This document shows positions 9,530-20,510 of a stretch of DNA of 64,000 nucleotides, in pieces. Each line of letters begins with the position of its first letter. The stretch's first letter is position 1. This DNA comes from Saccharum officinarum. Taxonomy: Eukaryota; Streptophyta; Magnoliopsida; Poales; Poaceae. Under the pieces are notes generated by a model that was not told where the DNA came from, did not search any database, and saw nothing but the letters and a program-made list of their open reading frames with translations. The position numbers and the translations under genes were made by a program. The stretch spans positions 2,321,831 through 2,385,830 of the forward strand of contig CM036231.1 in assembly GCA_020631735.1 (NCBI GenBank), in the 5' to 3' direction.

Positions 9530-11714
9530 CATGATCTTCCCGATGAGATCAATCTTCATCTTTGGATCATGAGTTTGTGAGGCGAATGACAAAGGCAACC
9601 TCCATGGACATCTCGTTGAAGCTCTGGAAGACCATGAAGATCTCACCCTTTTGACGAAGCTAACCAAAGATCTCAAAAAGCTTACGATGTCCGAACCGAC
9701 CCAGGCCCCGACAACGATCAATCCCGATCTAACATCCGAGTCAGATTCCTCCTCGGAGTCTTATCCAGGTTCTTTCAAAGACAATCCAAGACCTTTTCCA
9801 AACGGACTCTAGAATACAGCATCAACTCTGCAAGAGATCAGTTCAAATCTACTCCAGGTTTCTTCCAAGAAATTGAGTCGCTTCCTGACCGGACTTAACA
9901 ATGTGACAAAGACATATCAAGGCTTACTCCAAAGCATGGCTGGTTGGGCGCAGAGGCTATATCTTACCGAGGCACAAGAAGGTCTTGTGTTAACTGTAAC
10001 ACCTGAAGATTGTCTGGTCCATTGGCCAGGTACATACCCCAAGAACAACAATACCCGACTAGTTGAACAAGCTATCACTCTACCTTACCAAGAAGGTAGT
10101 GCGCTCCGTGATAACAACATTCCAACGAAAGTCATCAGCAATTACAGTGAGGCAAGCCTGGTGCCAAGTCAAGAAGCCTTCATGATTCGGCGGCCACTAC
10201 CGATATCACCAACTGCACCCGATGTCAGATCTTCAGATGAATTAGAATCGAACATATTGCCCAACTTTCCTAAATACGATGGCGAATCTAAGGGCCAACG
10301 ACGAGCTAGAGAAAAAAAGAAACAAACTGAAAGAAGGTCGCAGACGTCGTGCTAGGCAACGAAAAGAAGCACAGGACACATACAAAATGGAGCTAGCCGA
10401 GTACTACAAGAGAAGATCAGAGAAAGAAGCCGAAGAAACACGCACAGCCAGAATACACGAATCCCTTACGACAAGATACGGAAATCACTAAAAGAACTCG
10501 AAGCAATTTTGCATCCCAACGAAGAACAAGAATAGCTCCGAGAAGTTCTCTGGACAACAGCTCAGAGGGCACACGGCAGAAGGACTCATTCTAGACTCCC
10601 CGCTAGGACAGCATCGCATGAACAAGACGTGCAAAGTCAAAGGAGGTTCGCCTTCGAGAGACTAGGACCAAACGGGAGCCAGAGTCAATAAAAAAGGAGA
10701 GACAATGCCCGAAGTAATCAAGTCGAGCATCCAAGAGAAGAAAGGAGTAGAGCATCTCACCACTCATCCCCACGATTCACTCCTAGGCTAAATAATAAAT
10801 GGCTAGAAGAAGGAGCTGAATCAGAACACAGAGAAGTCGGGACGCACGATAGATTTTCATGTTTTTCAAGACGACTTGCTTCGGTACGGCTACCTCACAA
10901 GCTCAAACCATCAAACCACTCCAAATACGACAGGAAGACTAAACCAAAATAGTGGCTCAAAATCTACTCGCAATCAATTGAACTCGCCGGCGGAGATGAT
11001 GCTATCAAAGCATTATTCTTTCCCATGGCCCTAGAAAACATGTCCCTCCAATGATTCGATAAATTGAACCCAGGTTCAATCAAAGGCTGGGAGGACTTAC
11101 AAAGAGCTTTTCACGAGAACTTCGCGGGCATCATTACGCACCCCATCACACATGCAGAGCTAAAAGGACTCAAGCAAAAAGGAGGCGAGAGCCTCAGAGA
11201 TTATTATCGATGTTTTGGTGAATTACGTGGCTAGGTACATGACATCACCGAACGAGAAGTAATTGAAGCCTTCTCCCATGGGATCATGGCTAAATGGCAG
11301 TTTTAAGATTTTTGCAAACAAAACCCAAGGAACAATGAAGAATTCAGACGCGCAATAGAAAAAATGATTATGGTTGAAGAAAAGATGAAAGAAAGATTTC
11401 TAGACAGAAACAACCGAGAAAACAGCAGAGACAACTCAGACCGGAGAAATTTTCCAAACATGGGTCATCCAGACAGGAAACGTGGACCAGACAACACCAT
11501 CACCATGGCTGACAAGATGAAAAAGTTTTCAAAATTTAGGAGGTTCAAGGATATTGAAAATATGCACTGCATATGGCACCCACAAGGAAACCACACAACG
11601 AGAGACTACCGAATCTTCATTGATCGGTACGCAAGAAAAGGAAAAAACAAAGATAAACAAGAGGATAACAAAAAGAAAGACGAAGACAACACAGAAGACA
11701 AAGGATTCCAGTAG
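9530..11714 (+). pseudogene. gag: Tat element 2 gag, degenerate
   Basis: Open pieces are 9873-10355, 10279-10491 and 11364-11714. The Retrotrans_gag core lies between, about 10880-11340 (GGDDAIKALFFPMALEN, SIKGWEDLQRAFHENFAG, QKGGESLRDYYRCFGELRG), with internal stops. A Cys/His-poor end (MHCIWHPQGNHTTRDYRIF) stands where Tat gags carry a CxxH-type motif. Multiple stops and frame changes rule out function. Gag would package element RNA. Confidence 0.82.
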
Positions 11715-11933
11715 CCAAAGGGGATGGTCGCAATAATCTTTTCTAGAGTTTTGGGTTTAAGAAGCAAGCACCAAGACAAGCTAGCTCTCCGCAGCATCAT
11801 GGCAACCGAACCAGCGGTCCTAAGGTACCAAAATTGGTCACAATATCCAATCTAGTTTTCAAGAGAAGATCAATGGACGAGTGTTGGAAATGCTAGCCTA
11901 TATCCACTGGTCCTAGACCCAACTATAGCGGGG

Positions 11934-12455
11934 ATGATAGTCACCAAAGTTCTGATCGATGGAGGAGCTAGACTCAACATCATATTTTTAGAAACACTAA
12001 AGAAGATGGGGCTAGACTTCACCGGGTTAATCACCCCAATAGGAATACCTTTCTATAGAATAGTACCTGGCAAAGCCGCCATGTCGCTCGGGCAAATCAC
12101 TCTACCAGTCATGTTTGGAACACAAGCAAATTACCGAATTGAGTTCATCCAGTTCGAAGTTGCGGACTTTGAGACATCGTATCATGCCATCCTCGGAAGA
12201 CCAGCACTTGCAAAGTTCATGGCTATACCTCACTACCCATACCTCCTGCTCAAGATGCTAGGACCTCATGAAATACTCTCCCTCCGAGAAAACCTAAAAC
12301 GTGCCTTCGATTATGACATTCAAGCAATCCAAATCGCAGCCAAAACACAGGCAGCTGATGGCAGAGAAGAAATTACCACCGTCGCTGCACAAATGAACTC
12401 AAAAGAACTAGAGATCCTAGCAAAGAAACCTTGCATCCTTGTACCTCAAAAATAA
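11934..12455 (+). pseudogene. pol: Tat element 2 aspartic protease
   Basis: The motif VTKVLIDGGARLNIIFLETL matches the Tat protease active-site strand. Its usual Ser after the DGG is Ala here, followed by Arg. Downstream AILGRPALAKFMAIPHYPYL is the conserved C-terminal helix and strand. The frame of about 170 codons ends at a TAA at 12453-12455 in front of RT. Confidence 0.83.
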
Positions 12456-12471
12456 GCCGACGTAAAGAAAA

Positions 12472-14410
12472 TTGACCTGGGTACTGGTGATCCTGAGAAG
12501 ACAACGACCATCAGCGCCCACCTCTCGACCAAATAGGAACTCACGCTCACCAACTTTCTTCGGGACAACAAAGATATCTTCACTTGGAAGCCGGTCGACA
12601 CGCCAGGTGTCCCAAAAGAGTTGGCTGAGCACAGAATCGATGTCAATGAAGGCTCCAAACCAATTAAGCAACGGTTGAGAAGATTCTCACCAGACAAAAA
12701 GGAAGCAATCAAGAAGGAGATTACAAAATTAATGGCAGCCGATTTTATAAGAGAAATTCTTCATCCAGATTGGCTAGCGAATCCTGTTCTAGTACAAAAA
12801 AAGAACACGGCAGAATGACGCATGTGCGTCGATTACACAGATATCAACAAACATTGCCCAAAGGACCCGTTCAGGTTACCACGAATTAATCAAATTATCG
12901 ATTCAATAGCAGGATCTGTCCTGCTATCTTTCCTCAATTGCTATTCAGGATATCATTAGATTGCATTAAGGGAAGAAGATCAGAGCAAGACATTTTTCAT
13001 CACTCCTGTTGGCGCCTATTTCTATAAAACCATGTCCTTTGGACTCAAGAATGTGGGCGCCACCTATCAAAGAGCTATTCAAACATGTCTTGGTGAACAA
13101 ATCGGTAACAACATGGAAGCTTATGTCGATGACATAGTAGTAAAGACAAAGAACTTGGACATGCTAGTCAAAGAGTTGAAGCAGACTTTTGAAAATCTAA
13201 ATAAATGAAAGTGGAAATTCAACCCAAACAAGTGTGTTTTCATGGTACCATCAGAGCAACTACTCGGATTCCTGGTCAATAATCAGGGAATAGAAGCAAG
13301 CACTAAGCAAATTCAAGCCATAACAGAAATGGCACCACCCATGCAGTGTAAAAGATGTGCAAAAATTGACAGGAAGCATGGCAGCTCTCAATCGCTTCAT
13401 CTCACAACTCGGCAAAAAAGACTCCCTTTCTTCAAACTACTAAAAAGACAGGCAAGTTTGAGTGGACAGAGGAAGCTAAGGAGGCTTTCGAAAGCCTTAA
13501 AATGTACCTCACCTCATCACCCATACTTACGCCACCAAAGAAAAATGAAGACATGATGTTATACATATCGGCAACATCTATTGTGGTTAGTGCAGCAATT
13601 GTGGTGGAAAGAGAAGAAGAAGGGCATATATACAAAGTACAATGGCCAGTATACTACATCAGTGAAGTTCTGACAGATTCAAAAATACGGTACCCGCATG
13701 TACAGAAACTACTCTACGCCCTCCTAATCACTTTCCGTAAGCTTTGGCACTACTTTGAAAGCCACAAGATCAATATAATAACAGATTTCCCTCTTAGAGA
13801 CATCCTACGTAATAGAGATGCAACAGGACACATATCAAAGTGGTCAGTTGAACTCGGAGCTCTAAATATTGATTTCTCTCCTTGAAAGGCAATAAAATCA
13901 CAAGCACTCGCAGACTTTGTGGCCGAATGGACAGAAATCCAACAACCCACACCAGATACCTTCCTTGATCATTGAAAGATGTACTTTGATGGATCACTCA
14001 AGTTAGGTGGAGCAGGCGTTGGAGTTCTTTTCATATTGCTAGAAGGAAAACATCTTAAATACATACTCCAAATTCTATGGCAAGCTATAAATAATGAAGC
14101 AGCATATGAAGCACTCATCCATGGGCTAAGAATCGTGACTTCTCTCGGAATCAAGCGGTTGCTTGTCTATGGAGATTCAGCTATAGTCATCAATCAAGTC
14201 AACAAATACTGGGACTCTACCAAAAACAACATGGACGCCTATTGTGCTGAAGTACAAAAACTAGAGAAAAATTTCCAAGGACTAGAAATCCTGCATGTTC
14301 TACGAGACTCAAACATTGCAGCAGACGTCCTCACGAAGCTAGGATTGGACAGAGCGAAGGTCCCGCTAGGGGTGTTTGTAGAGGAGTTGCCATCACCCTC
14401 CATAAAATAG
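12472..14410 (+). pseudogene. pol: Tat element 2 reverse transcriptase and double RNase H, multiple stops
   Basis: RT blocks are recognisable in order: EHRIDVNEGSKPIKQRLRRF, WLANPVLVQKK, RMCVDYTDINKHCPKDPF, LSFLNCYSGYHQIALRE and AYVDDIVVKTKN (about 13120-13155, catalytic Asp pair present). Stops interrupt near 12535, 12817 and 13207, and a frameshift lies near 13345. The gypsy RNase H-like segment is 13550-13885. The archaeal-type RNase H is 13979-14410 (MYFDGSLKLGGAGVGVLF, NNEAAYEALIHGL, LLVYGDSAIVINQ, HVLRDSNIAADVLTKL). The tandem RNase H arrangement supports Tat assignment. Confidence 0.88.
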
Positions 14411-14479
14411 CCCGGTGGGATAACCCCTGAGCCACCAGCACCAACAACCCAGATCATGGTAATCACCAGATCATGGACT

Positions 14480-15711
14480 CAAGACTTCATCGACTACATC
14501 AAATAAAACAAACTACCAGCTAATAGGGAAGAGGCAACCAGGATAATCAGAAGAAGCAAAAACTACATCCTTGTAGGCGACAACCTCTATAGAAGAGCCG
14601 CGTCATCAGGAGTACTTCTTAAATGTATCACAAGAGAAGAAGGAAAAGAAATCCTAGAAAAAATTCACTCAGGTTGCTGCGGCAACCACACAGCCTCAAG
14701 AACTCTGCTGGGGAAAATTTTCCACACCGGTTTCTATTGACCAACAACTTTGAAAGATGCAGAAGAATTAGTCAGACAGTGCAAAGGATGCCAAATGTTC
14801 ACGAAGCAAGCTCATGTAGCAGCTCATGAGCTGATTTGCATCCCTCCTGCCTGGCCATTCGCATGCTGGGGGCTAGACCAAGTAGGTCCACTCAAAAAGG
14901 CCAAAGGAGGTTTTGAGTACATCTTCATCGTAATTGACAAATTCACCAAGTGGATCGAGTACAATCCACTCGTAAAATACAGCGCAACAAAAGCAGTCGA
15001 GTTCATCCAAGACATCATGCACTGCTTCGGAATACCCAACCGTGTCATCACAGATTTGGGTTCCCCTTTTACAGCTATCAAATTCAGAAATTGGGCACAA
15101 GACTGTGGCATTAGTATAAATTATGCGACAATTGCACACCCTGAAGCCAACGGACAAGTAGAAAGAGCCAATGGACTTATACTAGTTGGATTAAAACTAA
15201 AATTATATGAAGAACTAGAAGACTATGGCTCTAAATGGATTGAGGAATTACCCAAAGTAGTATGGGGGCTCCACATTCAAGTAAGCAGAGCAACTGGATA
15301 CTCAACTTTTTTCTAGTATATAGATCAAAAGTCATGCTACCAGTAGATTTGATCTGGACATCCTAAAAAATAGAGCAATACAAGGAGGGAAAAGCAGGAC
15401 ACACACAAAGATTAGAACTTGACAATACAGAAGATGTCAGGATAAACGCTACTCTTCAGTCAGCTCGATACCTCCAAGGTCTAAGGTGCCACTACAACAA
15501 AAGTACTAAACAACGCTCAGTACAAGTCGGAGACTTAGTACTACGAAGAATACAAAAAATTGACAGACGCCATAAACTGCTCAGCCCATGGGAAGGTCCT
15601 TTTATTGTCACAAAAGTCTCTGGACCAGGCACATACAAGTTAATGACTGAAGATGGGGAAGAAGTGAGGAATATGTGGCATATCAGCCAGCTAAGAAGAT
15701 TCTACGCTTGA
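14480..15711 (+). pseudogene. pol: Tat element 2 integrase, stops inside
   Basis: The zinc-binding segment (HSGCCGNHTASRTL, CKGCQMF) is followed by an integrase core in 14750-15316. All three acids are visible: WGLDQVGPL, RVITDLGSPF and NGQVERANG. A stop ends that frame at 15316. The C-terminal domain continues to about 15711 in fragments (VGDLVLRRIQK, WEGPFIVTKVSGPGTYKL, WHISQLRRFYA). Catalytic residues survive here, unlike element 1, but the frame does not. Confidence 0.85.
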
Positions 15712-15829
15712 AGAACTCAAGACAAAATCTATGTAACAATAAAGCGATATGTAATTAGGATTCATGGTCAATGGAATAAATATGATATTTCTTATCAACA
15801 TTTGTCTTATTATAATCATTCTTGAGTTA

Positions 15830-16560
15830 TTTTCACAACTGGATGAGAGCAAAAGAGCTGAAAAGATGCTTGAGCTCGCAATCCTAAGTCTTTTCAGCCT
15901 TAGATAAGAGTAAGGCAGATAAGCTGACACTTGAACCTATCATGGGTTATTCTCACGGCCTAGATGAGATCCAGAGGTGCTCGACCTATCCTGGTTTATT
16001 TTCACAACCAGATGAGAGCAAAAGAGCTAAAAAGATGCTTGAGCTCGCAATTCCAAGTCTTTTTAGGCTTGGATGAGAGTAAGGCAGATAAGCTGACACT
16101 CAAACCTATCCTGGGTTGTTCTCATGGCCTGAATGAGAGCCAGAGGTGCTCGACCTATCCCGGTTTGTTTTCACAACCGGATGAGAGCAAAAAAAGTTGA
16201 AAAGATGCTTGAGCTCGTAATCCCAAGTCTTTTGAGGCTTGGATGAGAGTAAAGCAGATAAGCTGACACTTGAACCTATCCTAGGTTATTTTCACGGCCT
16301 GGATGAGAGCCAAAGGTGCTCAACCTATCCTGAGTTGTTTTCACAATCGGATGAGAGCAAAAGAGCTGAAAAGACGCCTGAGCTTGCAATCCCTAAGTCT
16401 TTTCAGGCTTGGATGAGAGTAAGGCAGATAAACTAACACTTGAACCTATCCTGGGTTGTTCTCATGGCCTGGATGAGAGCCAGAGGTGCTCGACCTATCC
16501 CGGTTTGTTTTCGCAAGTCGGATGAGAGCAAAAGAGCTGAAAAAATGCTTGAGCTCGTAA
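15830..16560 (+). repeat. Tandem repeat, about 170-bp unit, just over 4 copies
   Basis: The phrase GATGAGAGCAAAAGAGCTGA recurs near 15842, 16012, 16180, 16350 and 16520, with matching intervening text (AAGGCAGATAAGCTGACACT). A related single unit appears at about 28760-28890, beyond the nested Sirevirus, so the array belongs to the Tat element's 3' space. 16561-17080 is non-coding 3' space. Confidence 0.9.
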
Positions 16561-17080
16561 TCCATAGAAACAAGAGCAAAATAGTTGCAAGTACACTTGA
16601 GCTCGTTTTATCTAGAACCCTTCTGACGTGGATGAAAACTAAGTCCATGCAAGACCACAACGAGCAAGAAAGTATAAAAGAAGCCTAAGCCCATCAAGAC
16701 TACTCCGGATACGAGCAGAAGAGCTGGTGCTCACCAAGGCTCATGATCAACAAACAATACAGAAAGAAGACTCTAAAAGGAAGCTTTCTTACAAAACAAC
16801 AAGGAGAAGGCCTAATTCTCAGAATTATCGTCAGAAGAAGAAAAAGACACCTTATTTCAGAATAGAGGCAATCTTTGATAATAGAGGACGGACTACACCA
16901 CAAGAAACTACTCGGATCTAAGGAAGAACAAAATATTTACATAACGAACATAACTACTGGGTACATCGGCAAGCGAATCTACTACTGGACAGTTCACCCT
17001 TCGATCTCCTTTATGCCAACATCAAAGCGAGGGCTAATAGCAGCATGCCCAGGACACCATCAGATCCTCGATGGGGACCA

Positions 17081-19352
17081 TGTAAGGTCCTAGATGGCTA
17101 GAGGGGGGGTGAATAGCCTATAAAAATTCTACAAGCACCACTAAGCAAACTTGTTAGAATAACAAACGGCGTAAAGCGAGTTTTGCTTAGCCAAAGGTTG
17201 TGATGCAAGCCTCCTATCCACAAGTCTAGTAGATTATGATCTCTAGTTCACACAAGAGCTATGTCACTAATTTTACACTAGAGAACAAGCTAACAACACT
17301 ACTAGCCAAGCTACTACTAGAGCAACACAAGATAATCTAGTAAAGATAAGTGCAAGAGATAGGATTGTGAATCTTATACCGACGGTGGAGTGAAGATGTT
17401 GCCAATCACCAAGATGATATACAATCAATTAATATTGACAACAACACAATATGTAGACCAATCACCGGGAGACAAGAGACACAATATTTTTGTTCACCCG
17501 GTGTTCACTTGTGCACCGACAAGCTACGTCACCGGTTGTGTCGACCAACACTTAGATGGTTCCTTGGTGTGACCCTCAAGTCACTTGCCCCTCAAGGCAC
17601 GCCCCGCAAGGCACCGCAAGACACCACTCTCAAGTGAGGTAACTCAATGACACGCGCAATCCAATAGAGTTGCTTTTGGCGTCCCGCCGAGGAAAGCACA
17701 AGAACCTCTTACAAACAACCGGAGGTGGCCAAGAACAATCACCTTCTCTTGCCAACGCCTCCAACAATCTCCAAGCCGGCTAGGAGCGGTACTCTCCAAG
17801 AGTAACAAGAAATCCACCGGCTAAACCACCCACAAGTGCCACTAAATGCCCTCAAGCTATGCAATGCACTTTGGGATCACTCAATCTCACTTTTGATTTG
17901 CAATCAAGCAAGGGAGATGAGTGGGAGGAGTTGCTTTAGCTCAAAGGATGCACAAGAGTGTTAGAAATGTCAAGCCCCATCCCCAAGGGCCGGCCAACGA
18001 GTATTTATAAGCACCCCAAACAAATAGAGCCGTTGCAACTCCACTGACCGTTTTTTTTTCGGGACGACCGGACGCGCCGGTCGAAACTGACCGGACGCGC
18101 TCAACCGCGTCCGGTCCTCCAACGGTCACTGCGCCAACAGTCAAAACCCATGACCGGACGCGCCTCTCAACAGACCGGACGCGTCGGTCGCTCAGCATCG
18201 CGCGCGTGAAGCAATGACCGGACGCGCCCCTCGCAACGACCGGACGCGCCGATCCGCACAGCACCCGCGCCGCGAAACAACGACCGGACGCGCTCCTCGC
18301 AACGACCGGACGCGACAGTGCCAGCGTCCGGTCGGAGTCCAGTAAGCTCCTTCAACGATCGGACGCGTCCGATCATGTGTGACCGGACGCGCCCCGCGTC
18401 CGATCGTCCTCTGTGAACCTCAGTTCCTTCTGGGTGCATGACCGGACGCGCCGGTCCCGCGAGTGACCGGACGCGCCGGTTGCAAACCCTAGCCCGCGCG
18501 CCTGAAACCGCGCTGTACTGACCGGACGCGTCCGGTCACACCGTGACCGCGTCCGGTGCAGCGTCCGGTCACCTCAGTGACCCCGTTCGCCTCCGTTTCT
18601 TTTCCGACTTTCGGCGTAGTGGAAAATAGGCATTTCATTTCCCCGAAATCGCCTGAATCCCGCGCTCACACGCTCGGCGGGAGGGAGAGAGGAACCCAAA
18701 CCCCTCTCTACCCGCAAACCACAGCGCGACCAACGCCACCTTTGCAAATGTGCCAACACCATCAAGTGTACATCTCCATGTGCTTGTGTGTTAGCATTTT
18801 CTCAATCATTTTCAAAGGTTTTCAATTAGCTCACTAGGCCCTACATGCAATGCACTTCATGAATTCACCTAGTGGCACCCGTGCATCGAATAACCGATAA
18901 GACTTCCCCTCTTAATAGTTCGGCTATCGATCCTAAACCACTCACACCCTCTATGGTGTCTTGAGTGTAAAACAAAATGGCCCTATGGTTATACCTTTGC
19001 CTTGAGCCCATTTTGTTTCTCCAAATGATATGATCCACTTCATATCATCACATGACCGTCTCGATCCATCGACCTTGACTTCACTTGCTCTTCACCGTTG
19101 CATCAGTCCATCGGTGCTAAGTCTTGCTCAAGCTTCACCATCGCATGGTCCTTCGCTTCGAAGCCTCGACTTGCCCTTCACCTTCACAACCGGTCCATCG
19201 AGCCAAGCCTCATCTTGGTCTTCATCATCTTGGTCACATGAGTCAATGTCATGTCTCATATGCAATGACCACCTTTATCTAAATCATCCACTTAGATACA
19301 AAGGTTAGTCCTAGGTTTCATCAATTAGCCAAAACCAAACTAGGGACTTTCA
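17081..19352 (-). repeat. 3' LTR of the Sirevirus (2272 bp)
   Basis: On the minus strand it starts TGAAAGTCCC (19352) and ends GGACCTTACA (17081). A TATA-like TTATAAATAC is at 18010-18001. Between about 18060 and 18575 the palindrome-rich motif GACCGGACGCG, often extended to GACCGGACGCGCCGGTC, occurs more than ten times in both orientations. This copy keeps a 73-bp segment (18657-18729) absent from the 5' LTR. Confidence 0.96.
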
Positions 19353-19368
19353 ATCTCCCCCTTTTTGG
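19353..19368 (-). promoter_or_regulatory. Polypurine tract of the Sirevirus
   Basis: The minus strand reads CCAAAAAGGGGGAGAT immediately before the 3' LTR start, the expected plus-strand primer. Further AGGGGGAG tracts on the minus strand lie near 19498-19507, 19940-19950 and 20017-20028. Confidence 0.85.
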
Positions 19369-20510
19369 TAATTGATGACAACCCTCACAAAGATGATTTT
19401 GATAATAAAAGTTTTGAACTTGTCATACTTGTCCAATCATTTTGCTCATAAGTAAAGTTTGGACAATTATCACAAGCTCGGTTTTGGTAGCATTAGCTCC
19501 CCCTACATATGTGCATAGAGTTTGGATTGAAAGCTTTGCACATATGCATGGATAGAAGTGTTGGGAGAGTAATTCTACCAAAATGATGCTAAGGTGTAAG
19601 AAATGGACCTTTGAAGCGTGATACCAATCGGAGTTGCCTTTTACACCATCCTTAGCATCATGAAGTAACTAGACATCCATCAAAACTCAAGAACCCCATG
19701 AGATCAACATTATATGTAAAGGTTCTTGGACCACTTGTAAAGCTAACCACTTGTAAAGCTTTAGGCAAGTCTAGATACCACATGTAAACTATTCCTATGC
19801 ATGCTAGTAGATCATTTCATCATCCAATTTCTATACTAGCATTGCACCACACAAGCATGTATATTGAATTTAAATACATGTGCAATGAGCAAGTCATATG
19901 AGAATGCACAAACAAATGCAACAACTTTGTTTATGAGCTTGCTCCCCCTACTTGTGTGCATCAACAAATTTATTTACCCCTTTATCAAGTTGAATCATCT
20001 TTTTCTCTCTTTTTCTCTCTCCCCCTTTGTTAACAACTTACCCAAAAAGGTATCAAATTGTGGAGAGAAGGAAAAGTGTTTGATGGAGTAGATTGAAATT
20101 AATTCGATACCACATGTAAGGTTAAAAAATTTATCAAATTTGGTTTAACCTAGAATACTTGCTAAAGATATTTAATTCGATTTGAACCAAAGACAAGCTT
20201 CTTCACTCCTCAAAATAAGGATTATCTTGCCTATGTTGAATTAAACACTTATAGCAAATCTTCTAGATTCAACACTAGGTTTACAAGCTCACAAACATGT
20301 CATACACCACCACTAGATCAAAATAAGCATAGAAGCAATAGTGGTAACATATATCCATCAAATTCATTAGATTTATCATGAATGCTTATGCGTACCACTT
20401 ATTATGTCTACATGCTCTATCAAGTCCTTAGCATAGGATGAAAGACATGTCAATCAATTTTACCTTGCAATGTCGAAGGAGAGGCATGTCAATAAGTGGG
20501 TGGGGTGCAT
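19369..20510 (-). other. Sirevirus 3' non-coding space
   Basis: About 1.1 kb between pol stop and the main polypurine tract. No frame is convincing; some Sireviruses carry an env-like ORF here, this one does not. It contains the additional polypurine tracts mentioned for the main one. Confidence 0.75.

Noticed and set aside
18166..18439. Frames rich in GRVRS/TGRA repeats in the Sirevirus LTR (also at 26894-27183 and 60107-60571)
   Set aside because: They are translations of the GACCGGACGCG palindrome array, not genes; they occur on both strands and in several frames.
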